Shown here one piece after another: positions 35,390 through 44,069 of a stretch of 64,000 bases of DNA. The notes beneath the pieces were generated by a model. That model searched no databases. It saw only the letters and a program-made list of their open reading frames with translations, and was not told the origin of the DNA. The stretch comes from Aquimarina acroporae (GTDB lineage: Bacteria; Bacteroidota; Bacteroidia; Flavobacteriales; Flavobacteriaceae), in NCBI RefSeq assembly GCF_023195925.1, contig NZ_JALPRE010000006.1:310001-374000 (forward strand). The letters are read 5' to 3'. Each line of letters opens with the position of its first letter. Positions within the stretch are counted from its first letter, which is position 1. A program made the translations under genes and the position numbers.

Positions 35390-35878
35390 AATTGAAAGGT
35401 TTAATAGATTGTTGTTTTTATTTATCGGGGGGCAAAAGTAAAATGCTCAAGCAGTTGAAGAAGTTAAAACCGGGTTAATTATTTTGTTAATTAGGCTTTT
35501 GTTAACAGGGGATTTTCCCCCTGCAGTTTGTGGCCTGAAGTTATAGGAAATTTGTGTGTATTTTTTGTAGGCCTTGTATAATAGACATTGCCAGAGCTTC
35601 TAAATAATTTTCATACTAAATTTATTGGTATGACAAAAAAGAATTTTGAAGTTTATTCTGAAGTAATTTTTAGTAAATATTGTCGTATTAATTTGGGGGT
35701 GAAATGATGTTGTAAAAAAGATAAATTAGAGGTGAAATTTGTTTCTCTTTAATAGTTCGAAAAACATTATTTTGAAGAGTGTTTAAAAAGCAAGGCTTAA
35801 GAGTTTACGAAATAAAAAAAACCGTTTTAGTAGATCACTAAAACGGTTTTTAATTCTCATTATGTTATATTACGGTAA
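35390..35878. other. 489-base intergenic region between the two paralogous lipoproteins
   Basis: Mostly AT-rich with no gene seen on either strand. It contains the terminator at 35817-35851 and, near 35506-35523, a short imperfect hairpin (CAGGGG with CCCCTG) that has no clear role. The promoter of the 34535-35389 gene must be in its lower part, but I found no convincing box. Confidence 0.6.
35817..35851 (-). terminator. Intrinsic terminator after lipoprotein paralogue B
   Basis: A 15-bp perfect stem (35817-35831 with 35837-35851) with a 5-base loop and a plus-strand A-run at its left edge that is a U-tract for minus-strand transcription from 35879-36715. Confidence 0.88.
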
Positions 35879-36715
35879 TTAAAGTTCTATGGTTGTTTCA
35901 TTACCATCACTATCGGTTTGTGTAGCAATGTTGTCGCATTCGCCATCTCCATAATCAAGAGTTACTGTATCACTATTTTGAGATGTAATGATTACTCCGC
36001 TCACAATATAAATACATCCTCTTTCATTTCTAAGTGGTGTAGTAATTTCTACACTATATATATCTCCATTACTAAATGTGGTATTGCTGCTGCCTGAGGT
36101 TAAGGAGTAATAATCAAAATCACCGGGATTATCTGCATTTGTCTCTAGAAAGGTTTCTTTTGTGAAATTAGTTTCGCTAGTGGCAGAAAGTCCATCTCCC
36201 CATGTAAAAACAAAGTTAGATGTAGTGGTGAATTTTCTGTTTCCAGCGTCTCTATCAATAGATACCGTGGTAGTAGCACTTCCGTTTACAGAAATTTCTT
36301 TGTAGGTAAAGTTTTCTACGGTGTACGTAATTTCAACTTGGTTCTCGGTGTCCATCAGAATACTAAAACTCATAGTAATGGTTCCTGTGATTATTTCTCC
36401 GTTTGCTACTTCACAACCATCTCCAAAATCAATGGTAATTGTTCTGGTATTCTCTATTACTTCAGAAGTAGTAGTAATGCAGTCTGAATTTTTAGATAAT
36501 AGTTGTCTGTTTACGGGGAATCCTGACTCAAGATTAAATGTATTTTCTACAGTAGATTGTATTCTGTTATTAGCAGTTTCAATATCATCATATTGTTTTT
36601 CGGTAGTTACCTGAGCGGTTGGGATCATTTGGTCGTTATCATCATCTTGACAACTTAAAAAGAAAGTAGTCGATAAGAATAAAAAGCTTAGAAAGGCAAT
36701 AGCATTTTTTTTCAT
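35879..36715 (-). CDS. Acidic lipoprotein, paralogue B
   Basis: A 278-residue lipoprotein with lipobox Cys22 (FLSCQDDDND) and the same architecture as its neighbour at 34535-35389: after the acidic linker comes a run of beta-strands with CITTTSEVIENTRTITIDFGDGCEVANGEIITG, then a C-terminal CIYIVSGVI ... YGDGECDN element, where the paralogue has CEYPVSGVI and FGDGECDS. It follows its partner in the same direction but is transcribed first, with its own terminator. Function unknown. Confidence 0.72.
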   Translation of the reverse strand: MKKNAIAFLSFLFLSTTFFLSCQDDDNDQMIPTAQVTTEKQYDDIETANNRIQSTVENTFNLESGFPVNRQLLSKNSDCITTTSEVIENTRTITIDFGDGCEVANGEIITGTITMSFSILMDTENQVEITYTVENFTYKEISVNGSATTTVSIDRDAGNRKFTTTSNFVFTWGDGLSATSETNFTKETFLETNADNPGDFDYYSLTSGSSNTTFSNGDIYSVEITTPLRNERGCIYIVSGVIITSQNSDTVTLDYGDGECDNIATQTDSDGNETTIEL

Positions 36716-36909
36716 GCTTAAAAATCTTTTGAGTTAATATTTGAAATTGATTTGGTTGATTCTTCATTTACAACGACTTAAAAGAGATAAATCTTATCAT
36801 TTGCTTTGTTAATTTATGTTAATGTTATGTTATAGATTTAATTTCTCTATTTATGGAAATGCTCGATTTAAAAGCTTAATTTTATGTTATATATTTTTTG
36901 GATATTCTA

Positions 36910-36940
36910 TTGCAAGGAATTTTTCTAATCAATATCTTCG
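36910..36940 (+). promoter_or_regulatory. Candidate promoter of pyruvate carboxylase
   Basis: TTG at 36910-36912 and TATCTTCG at 36933-36940, 20 bases apart. The second box fits the relaxed TAnnTTCG form. The start codon follows 44 bases later. Confidence 0.4.
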
Positions 36941-36984
36941 CAGCGAATGTTCGCTAAAAGTGTTCTAAACTCAAAAATATCACT

Positions 36985-39900
36985 ATGCAAATTAAAAAGG
37001 TTTTAGTAGCCAATCGTGGAGAAATAGCAATCAGAATTTTTCGTGCCTGTACAGAAATAGGTCTGCAAACGGTAGGAGTTTATACCTATGAAGATCGTTA
37101 TTCTTTACATCGATATAAAGCAGATGAGGCGTATCAGATTGGTGAAAACCACGAGCCATTAAAACCTTATTTAAATATTGACGCCATTATAAAGGTTGCA
37201 AAGAAGAATAATGTAGACGCAATTCACCCGGGATATGGTTTCCTTTCTGAAAATGCAAAATTTGCAGAGCAATGTGAGAAAAACGATATTATTTTTATAG
37301 GACCCAAAGTATCTGTTCTTAAAGCTCTTGGGGATAAGATTACCGCTAAAAAAGTAGCGATAGAGAATGATATTCCTATTATTCAGAGTAATAAAGAAGA
37401 TCTTAGTGATATTAAAGTAGCAGTTAAAGAAGCAAAGAGAATTGGCTTTCCTGTGATGCTTAAAGCAGCTTCTGGAGGAGGAGGAAGAGGAATGCGCGTA
37501 ATTCGTAATGTTGAGGAATTAGAAAAAGCATTTCCAGAATCTCAAAGAGAGGCGCTTAATGCTTTTGGTGATGATACAGTGTTTCTAGAAAAATTTGTTG
37601 AAAACCCGAAACATATTGAAATTCAAATTGTAGCCGACCACCATGGGAATATGGTTCATTTATTTGAACGTGATTGTTCGGTACAGCGAAGATATCAGAA
37701 AGTAATAGAATATGCGCCTTCTTTTGGGGTGGCAGATCAAATAAAACAAGATTTATATAATTATGCGCTTACGATCTGTAAAGCGGTAGATTACAACAAT
37801 ATAGGTACTGTTGAGTTTTTGGTAGATGATGATGGCAGTATATATTTTATTGAAGTAAATCCAAGAGTGCAGGTTGAGCATACAGTGACCGAAATAGTAA
37901 CTGGTATAGATCTTATTAAAGCACAAATTTTTATAGCTGGAGGGTATAAGCTTTCAGATAAACAAATAAAAATCGAGAGTCAGGAGAGTTTGAAAACTAC
38001 AGGTTTTGCTCTTCAATGTCGAGTAACGACAGAGGATCCCGAAAATGATTTCAAACCCGATTATGGAACCATTACTGCCTATAGAAGTGCTTCAGGTTTT
38101 GGTATCCGATTAGATGCAGGAAGTGTATATCAGGGAGTAACGATATCGCCATTCTTTGATTCGATGTTGGTAAAAGTATCTGCAAATAGTAGAACCCTGG
38201 ATGGAGCCTGTAGAAAAATGCGTCGAGCACTTTCAGAATTTAGAATTCGAGGAGTAAAAACCAATATGCCTTTCTTGGATAATATTTTGAATCACGAGAC
38301 TTTTAGAAAAGGAGAGGCTACGGTGAACTTTATTCAAAATACCAAGTCATTATTTAAGGTAAGAGAATCTCGAAATAGAGCCACCAAACTAGTAAACTTT
38401 TTGGGAGACGTTATTGTGAACGGAAACCCTGATGTGAAGAAAATGGATCCTACAAAGAGTTTTGTAGAACCTGTTATACCAAAGTTTGAAGAAAATACAG
38501 CATATCCCGAAGGAACTAAGAACTTGTTAACCAAACTTGGCCCAGAAAAGTTTGCAGAGTGGTTAAAAAATGAGAAGAAAGTACATTTTACCGATACCAC
38601 CATGCGAGATGCTCACCAGAGTTTGTTAGCGACTCGTATGAGAACTTATGACATGTTAAAAGTAGCTGAAGGTTTTGCAAAAAACCATCCCGAAATATTT
38701 AGTATGGAAGTTTGGGGTGGAGCCACGTTTGATGTGTGTTTGCGTTTTTTGAGAGAAAATCCATGGGAACGATTACGATCATTGAGAGAAGCCATGCCTA
38801 ATCTTTTATTACAGATGTTAATTCGAGGATCCAATGGTGTGGGTTACACGGCATATCCCGATAATTTGGTAGGTAAATTTGTAGAACAGTCTTGGGAAAA
38901 TGGGGTAGATGTTTTTAGAATTTTCGACTCATTAAACTGGATGGAATCCATTGCTCCTTGTATTGAGCATGTGCGTACAAGAACCCAAGGACTAGCAGAA
39001 GGTTCGTTATGTTACACAGGAGATATTCTTGATCCTAAACGTACAAAATATACATTAGACTATTATATTCAACTAGCAAAGGATATAGAAAATGCTGGAG
39101 CACATATCTTAGGAATCAAGGATATGGCAGGGTTATTGAAACCATATGCTGCGTATGAATTGGTTTCGGCTTTAAAATCTGAGATTAATATTCCTATTCA
39201 TTTACATACACATGATACATCATCGGTGCAATCTGCAACCTATCTTAAAGCAATTGAAGCTGGAGTAGATGTAGTCGATGTAGCATTAGGAGGTCTTTCG
39301 GGGCTTACGGCACAACCTAATTTCAATGCAGTAGTAGAAATGCTAAAATTTCATGAGCGTGAAAATGCGGTAAATATTCCTAAACTAAACGAATATTCTA
39401 ATTATTGGGAGGCGGTACGCGAGTACTATTATGTTTTTGAGTCTGGATTAAAAGCAGGAACAGGAGAAGTGTACAAACATGAAATTCCGGGAGGACAATA
39501 TTCAAACCTTAAACCTCAAGCACAGGCACTGGGGTTATCTGATCGTTTTCATGAAATTACTAGAATGTATGGTGAGGTTAATGAACTGTTTGGTGATATT
39601 GTAAAGGTAACACCTAGTTCTAAGGTAGTAGGAGATATGGCGCAATATCTAGTAAGTAATAATCTCACTATTGAAGATGTAAAAGAGCGTGGAGAAAGTA
39701 TTTCTTTCCCGCAATCGGTAATGAGCTTTTTCAAAGGAGAATTAGGGCAACCAGTTGGTGGTTTTCCAAAAGATGTTCAAAAATCGGTATTAAAAGACCA
39801 GGAACCATTTACCAATAGACCCAACGCTCATTTGGAGGCAGTAGATTTTGAATCTGAATTTAAAGAGTTTGAGAAGGTGTATAAAAAAGGAATGGGAAGG

Positions 39901-40437
39901 ACTTTAGATATTACAGATTTTCTTTCATATAAGCTATACCCTAAAGTATTTACTGGAGCATATAATCACCACTTAAAATATGGTAATGTCATGAACATTC
40001 CTACTAAGAACTTCTTCTATGGAATGACTCCTGAAGAGGAGATTATCGTAAAACTCGACCAGGGAAAAACCCTGTTGGTTCAATTAGTTTCGGTAGGAGA
40101 ACCTAATGACGAAGGAAAGGTAACCGTATTCTTTAAAATTAATGGTCAGACCAGAAATGTTGAGATACAAGATAGCTCTATTAAAGTAGATAAAGTAGTA
40201 CATGCAAAAGCAGATAAAGGAGATGCCAAACAAATAGGGGCGCCATTGCAGGGGTCATTATCTACGGTATTGGTAAAAACAGGTCAGGCTGTGAAAAAGA
40301 ATGAACCGTTATTCATTATAGAAGCTATGAAAATGGAAACTACCATTACTGCCAGCGAAGATGCTGTAGTTAAAAAAGTAGTATTGAAATCGGGTACTAT
40401 GGTAGAAGCCGACGATTTAGTCGTTACGCTTAAATAA
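36985..40437 (+). CDS. pyc: Pyruvate carboxylase
   Basis: Biotin enzyme that makes oxaloacetate from pyruvate and bicarbonate, refilling the citrate cycle. The 1150-residue single chain has the expected order: biotin carboxylase domain about 1-455 (ATP-grasp; KAASGGGGRGMRVI near 160), carboxyltransferase TIM barrel about 533-800 (FTDTTMRDAHQSLLATRM), carboxylase tetramerisation region, and a biotinyl domain at the C-terminus with acceptor Lys1116 in EAMKMET. The gene is preceded by a candidate promoter and followed by a TPR gene 20 bases later. BirA at 7057-7788 is the probable modifying enzyme. Confidence 0.97.
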   Translation: MQIKKVLVANRGEIAIRIFRACTEIGLQTVGVYTYEDRYSLHRYKADEAYQIGENHEPLKPYLNIDAIIKVAKKNNVDAIHPGYGFLSENAKFAEQCEKNDIIFIGPKVSVLKALGDKITAKKVAIENDIPIIQSNKEDLSDIKVAVKEAKRIGFPVMLKAASGGGGRGMRVIRNVEELEKAFPESQREALNAFGDDTVFLEKFVENPKHIEIQIVADHHGNMVHLFERDCSVQRRYQKVIEYAPSFGVADQIKQDLYNYALTICKAVDYNNIGTVEFLVDDDGSIYFIEVNPRVQVEHTVTEIVTGIDLIKAQIFIAGGYKLSDKQIKIESQESLKTTGFALQCRVTTEDPENDFKPDYGTITAYRSASGFGIRLDAGSVYQGVTISPFFDSMLVKVSANSRTLDGACRKMRRALSEFRIRGVKTNMPFLDNILNHETFRKGEATVNFIQNTKSLFKVRESRNRATKLVNFLGDVIVNGNPDVKKMDPTKSFVEPVIPKFEENTAYPEGTKNLLTKLGPEKFAEWLKNEKKVHFTDTTMRDAHQSLLATRMRTYDMLKVAEGFAKNHPEIFSMEVWGGATFDVCLRFLRENPWERLRSLREAMPNLLLQMLIRGSNGVGYTAYPDNLVGKFVEQSWENGVDVFRIFDSLNWMESIAPCIEHVRTRTQGLAEGSLCYTGDILDPKRTKYTLDYYIQLAKDIENAGAHILGIKDMAGLLKPYAAYELVSALKSEINIPIHLHTHDTSSVQSATYLKAIEAGVDVVDVALGGLSGLTAQPNFNAVVEMLKFHERENAVNIPKLNEYSNYWEAVREYYYVFESGLKAGTGEVYKHEIPGGQYSNLKPQAQALGLSDRFHEITRMYGEVNELFGDIVKVTPSSKVVGDMAQYLVSNNLTIEDVKERGESISFPQSVMSFFKGELGQPVGGFPKDVQKSVLKDQEPFTNRPNAHLEAVDFESEFKEFEKVYKKGMGRTLDITDFLSYKLYPKVFTGAYNHHLKYGNVMNIPTKNFFYGMTPEEEIIVKLDQGKTLLVQLVSVGEPNDEGKVTVFFKINGQTRNVEIQDSSIKVDKVVHAKADKGDAKQIGAPLQGSLSTVLVKTGQAVKKNEPLFIIEAMKMETTITASEDAVVKKVVLKSGTMVEADDLVVTLK

Positions 40438-40457
40438 GTTTTTCTATTTTTGCGACT

Positions 40458-41180
40458 ATGCCATACTTTTTAATCATAGCACTGCAAGCCTTTTGTGTAT
40501 ATCACGCCTTTAAAAATAGAAATGACTACTATTGGTTTTTTGTTATCATCTTTTTACCTGTAATTGGGAGTATAATTTATTTGCTCACCCAAGTATTTAA
40601 TAAAAGGGATTTAAATGTGGTTCAGGATGAAATTGTTCATATGATTAATCCCTCTAAAAAAGTAAAAGATCTGCAAAAGCAATTAGATTTTGCAGATACT
40701 TTTCAGAATAGGATAAACTTGGCAGATGCACTCTTAGAATCTGGAGATTACACTCAGGCAATAACAGAGTATGAAATTGCTTTACAAGGTAATTATGAAA
40801 AAGACACAGGAGTTGTAAAACGCTTGATCGAGGGGTATTCAAAAATCAATGATTACGATAAGGTAGTATTTTGTGCCGAAAAAATTTCTGATAAATCAGA
40901 TTTTAATGGTTCCCGTAGTCAGTTTCTATATGCGTTGGCTTTAGAAGAATTAGGGCAATCAGAAAAAGCGGAAGAACACTTACGAAAAATTGATCAACGT
41001 TATTCAAACTATGGAGAACGATACCAATTGGCGCAATTCCTTGTAGATAAAGGAAAAGTAGAAGATGCCAAAGAGATTTTGTCTGAAATTATAACCGAAT
41101 CTCAGCATATGTCTAAACCCAATAGGAGTAAATATAGAAGTGTAGTTAATGATGTCAAAAAGTTAGCTTCGCAACTGTAA
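40458..41180 (+). CDS. Membrane-anchored TPR protein
   Basis: A 240-residue protein with one or two N-terminal transmembrane helices (FLIIALQAFCVYHAF, then WFFVIIFLPVIGSIIYLLTQVF; the latter is reminiscent of the phospholipase D N-terminal domain). The rest is a soluble run of tetratricopeptide repeats (DALLESGDYTQAITEYEIALQG, ALALEELGQSEKAEEHLRKI, YQLAQFLVDKGKVEDAKEIL). TPR scaffolds bind partners; the partner is unknown. It is 20 bases downstream of pyc and probably co-transcribed. Confidence 0.82.
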   Translation: MPYFLIIALQAFCVYHAFKNRNDYYWFFVIIFLPVIGSIIYLLTQVFNKRDLNVVQDEIVHMINPSKKVKDLQKQLDFADTFQNRINLADALLESGDYTQAITEYEIALQGNYEKDTGVVKRLIEGYSKINDYDKVVFCAEKISDKSDFNGSRSQFLYALALEELGQSEKAEEHLRKIDQRYSNYGERYQLAQFLVDKGKVEDAKEILSEIITESQHMSKPNRSKYRSVVNDVKKLASQL

Positions 41181-41218
41181 AAGCTTTAAAATCATAGGCT
41201 AGGTAGCGTCAACAAGCG

Positions 41219-42796
41219 GTGAATTACTTTGTAGTTTCCAAAATCTTTCTATTTTTACTGAAAAAGAGAAAAATACCCCGGGAAACATTGAAAATTAAGC
41301 CTATCCAAATATCATTATTTATATTTCTGGTGCTGGGAGCATTATTTGGCCTTATGTTTCTAAGTCAGAAAGGAGGCGTGCAAAAAGAGCAAACACAAGA
41401 TGATGGGTTTTCTTATGAAGGTGTTTCATTAAAGTATCCTACCTATACAACCTTTTTGGGGTTAGAGAAAGATACCACGCTTACCAGAAAAGATATTCTT
41501 GAAGTAACCGAAATTGTGACTCCTCTGGATATTGAGGAGGCTACAGAAACTACCAAAGATATTGCTGCGGTAACTCAGATTAAACAATTGCCAGATTTTT
41601 CGAAAATTGATACCACCCGTTTGGTCCGTATACGATACCCCGATAGTAATCCAGACTTTGCTAAGGAATTGCGCAGGAAGTTATCTTCAAAATCATGTCG
41701 AATACTACATTATGGAGACTCTCAAATAGAAGGGGATCGTATAACTGCTTATCTTAGAAACAGGCTACAACATATGTATGGTGGTAGTGGTCCCGGTTTT
41801 ATTCCTTTATTGCCAGTATATCGGCAAATAAGTGCAATTGTAGAACCAAGTGAGCATTGGGAAAGATATGCTTATTTTGACCCTACAAAAAAGAAGTTTT
41901 CTCACCGTAAGTATGGAGCTTACTTATCGGTTTCACGATTTTCTCCATATCAAAAAACACTCCCAGATAGTACTACGATCGACTCCTTACCTATTATTAA
42001 AGCTGCGGTTACTATAGGTAAATCCACAAAAACCTATGCAAAGTTTAGAAGATTTACCAATATTGGTTTGCATTACGGGAATTGTAATTTACCTATCAAA
42101 ATATCGGTATATAATGATGGTGAACTTATTCAACGAGATAGTTTAATAGCAGACGGAAAATATCACCAATATAAAATAAGAACCTTAACCACTCCAACCA
42201 ATCTTAAAATTGAGGTTGAAGGTAAGGTAAGTGCAGATTTCTACGGGCTCACTTTAGATGGAGGTTCAAGAGTACAAATAGATAACATAGCGATGCGTGG
42301 GGCTTCAGGGACTATTTTTGCAAGTTCAAATTCGGGTACTTATGGTCGAATGGTACGTCAATTAAATCCCAAAATTGTAATCATGCAATATGGAGGAAAT
42401 ACGATGCCGTATCTTAAGGATTCTATTGATGTTGAAAAGTACACGAAGCGTGTTGTCAATCAGGTGAAATGGATACGCCGTCGCGCAAAAAATACTAGTT
42501 TCATTTTTATTGGTCCAACCGATATGTGTCAGCCTGTAAACGGTAAAATGGAAACCTACCCGTTATTACCATATCTCAATGAGAAACTAATGACCACATG
42601 TCTAGAGAATGATGTTGCTTATTGGAGCATGTATGATGCTATGGGGGGCAAAGGATCTATGCCACTTTGGGTAGATGAAAAGTTGACCGCCAAAGATTAT
42701 ATGCATTTTACCTGGAAAGGAACCAAAATAATATCTGAACTATTTTTTACAGCCCTATACCTTGATCTCAAAGAACCTATCGATAATGAAGTATAA
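41219..42796 (+). CDS. SGNH-like hydrolase/acyltransferase partner, first copy
   Basis: A 525-residue membrane-anchored protein with one transmembrane segment near residues 31-48. Its soluble part holds SGNH/GDSL motifs: block I HYGDSQIEGDRI with Ser168, GGNTMPYL as the Asn block, FIFIGPTDMCQP as a further block and DYMHFTWKG with the Asp/His pair. It starts with GTG at 41219; a TTG near 41287 could be the true start just before the transmembrane segment. It is the first of three tightly spaced genes ending in an MBOAT protein. In such modules a SGNH protein moves or removes acyl groups on a glycan. Confidence 0.8.
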   Translation: MNYFVVSKIFLFLLKKRKIPRETLKIKPIQISLFIFLVLGALFGLMFLSQKGGVQKEQTQDDGFSYEGVSLKYPTYTTFLGLEKDTTLTRKDILEVTEIVTPLDIEEATETTKDIAAVTQIKQLPDFSKIDTTRLVRIRYPDSNPDFAKELRRKLSSKSCRILHYGDSQIEGDRITAYLRNRLQHMYGGSGPGFIPLLPVYRQISAIVEPSEHWERYAYFDPTKKKFSHRKYGAYLSVSRFSPYQKTLPDSTTIDSLPIIKAAVTIGKSTKTYAKFRRFTNIGLHYGNCNLPIKISVYNDGELIQRDSLIADGKYHQYKIRTLTTPTNLKIEVEGKVSADFYGLTLDGGSRVQIDNIAMRGASGTIFASSNSGTYGRMVRQLNPKIVIMQYGGNTMPYLKDSIDVEKYTKRVVNQVKWIRRRAKNTSFIFIGPTDMCQPVNGKMETYPLLPYLNEKLMTTCLENDVAYWSMYDAMGGKGSMPLWVDEKLTAKDYMHFTWKGTKIISELFFTALYLDLKEPIDNEV

Positions 42797-44069
42797 CAAA
42801 ATAAGTATTGTGGTTTTGCTGTGCATTGTAACTATGCCTTTGGTAGCACAGACCTATGTTTTAGACTCTATTCAACACAAGTATCAATTCATCAACTGGA
42901 AAGCCAATACCATCAAAATGGCAGAAACCTCTCCTGCGTTTAAGAAGCTGTTTCGTAAATTTGATACTGTTGCCAAAGGAGGAGAAGACGATATTCATAT
43001 TTTTCATATAGGGGGATCTCATATACAAGCAGATATTTACTCCAATAGACTTCGATCATATCTTCAAACGATGAGCCCAACGGCAAAAGGACAACGTGGT
43101 TTTATTTATCCTTATAAACTGGCCAAAACCAATAACCCAGGGAACTATAGGGTAGAGTATGATGGGGAATGGACAGGATACCGATGCTCTGTGGTAAAAG
43201 ATAGCGTTACCTGGGGTCTTTCCGGAGTAACCGCGGTATTCAAAGATTCTATTGCCAATGTGAAAATAATGGCCAATGGTAATAATTATCATAAAAATAT
43301 GTATGATTTTAATAAGATAAGAATCTTTTATGATAACTGGACATCAGACTATCAAATATCGTTTAAACAGGATTCTTTGGTATCTGAAACCAAAGAAAAT
43401 AAGCAAGCTCATTTTATAGAGTATACCCTGAAAAATAAGGTAGATAAGATTGAATTTTGTGTTCAAAAGATCGATAGTTCTGCCAATGCTGAGTTTTTGA
43501 TGATGGGAGTAGAGCTTATGAATGAAAATAGGGGAGTACAATACACCTCGATTGGAGTAAATGGCGGTAGTTTTTCATACTATAATAGATGCGAGTATTT
43601 TGACGATCAACTACTGCTTTATAAACCCGATTTATTCATAGTATCTGTAGGTACCAATGATGCTTATCATCCAGATTTTAATCCCGATGAATACAAAACA
43701 TATTACACAGATTTAATCAAATTGATACAAAAAGCCAATCCCAATTGTGCCGTTTTACTTACGGTACCTAATGATTCGTATTATAAAAGGAAATTCCCAA
43801 ACCCAAGAACCAGGATTGCAAGAAAAGTAATATATGAAGTGGCTAAAGAGCAAAATATGGCTGTGTGGGATTTTTATGAAATTATGGGAGGGTTTAATTC
43901 TTCTAGAGATTGGTATACCAACAAATTAATGCCTAAGGATCGTATTCATTTTACTGTAGCAGGATATCGAATAAAAGCTGATTTACTATTGCAAGCATTA
44001 GCACACTCCTGGGAAAAAGAATTACAACTGGAACCAAATTCTGTATTGAATCAGATTATTAATGAATAG
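42786..44069 (+). CDS. SGNH-like protein, second copy, with signal peptide
   Basis: A 427-residue secreted or periplasmic protein from ATG 42786 (signal peptide MKYNKISIVVLLCIVTMPLVAQ; an upstream in-frame TTG at 42762 is less likely). SGNH blocks: HIGGSHIQADIY, with Gly in place of the usual Asp before Ser, FIVSVGTNDAYHPDF as the Asn block, and KDRIHFTVAGY with the Asp/His pair. It overlaps the first SGNH gene by 11 bases and the MBOAT gene by 8 bases. Being a diverged second copy, it may have a different position in the acyl relay. Confidence 0.8.
   Translation: MKYNKISIVVLLCIVTMPLVAQTYVLDSIQHKYQFINWKANTIKMAETSPAFKKLFRKFDTVAKGGEDDIHIFHIGGSHIQADIYSNRLRSYLQTMSPTAKGQRGFIYPYKLAKTNNPGNYRVEYDGEWTGYRCSVVKDSVTWGLSGVTAVFKDSIANVKIMANGNNYHKNMYDFNKIRIFYDNWTSDYQISFKQDSLVSETKENKQAHFIEYTLKNKVDKIEFCVQKIDSSANAEFLMMGVELMNENRGVQYTSIGVNGGSFSYYNRCEYFDDQLLLYKPDLFIVSVGTNDAYHPDFNPDEYKTYYTDLIKLIQKANPNCAVLLTVPNDSYYKRKFPNPRTRIARKVIYEVAKEQNMAVWDFYEIMGGFNSSRDWYTNKLMPKDRIHFTVAGYRIKADLLLQALAHSWEKELQLEPNSVLNQIINE

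Noticed and set aside
35506..35523. Hairpin CAGGGG/CCCCTG in the lipoprotein gap
   Set aside because: Only six base pairs, no U-run, not near a gene end; likely chance.
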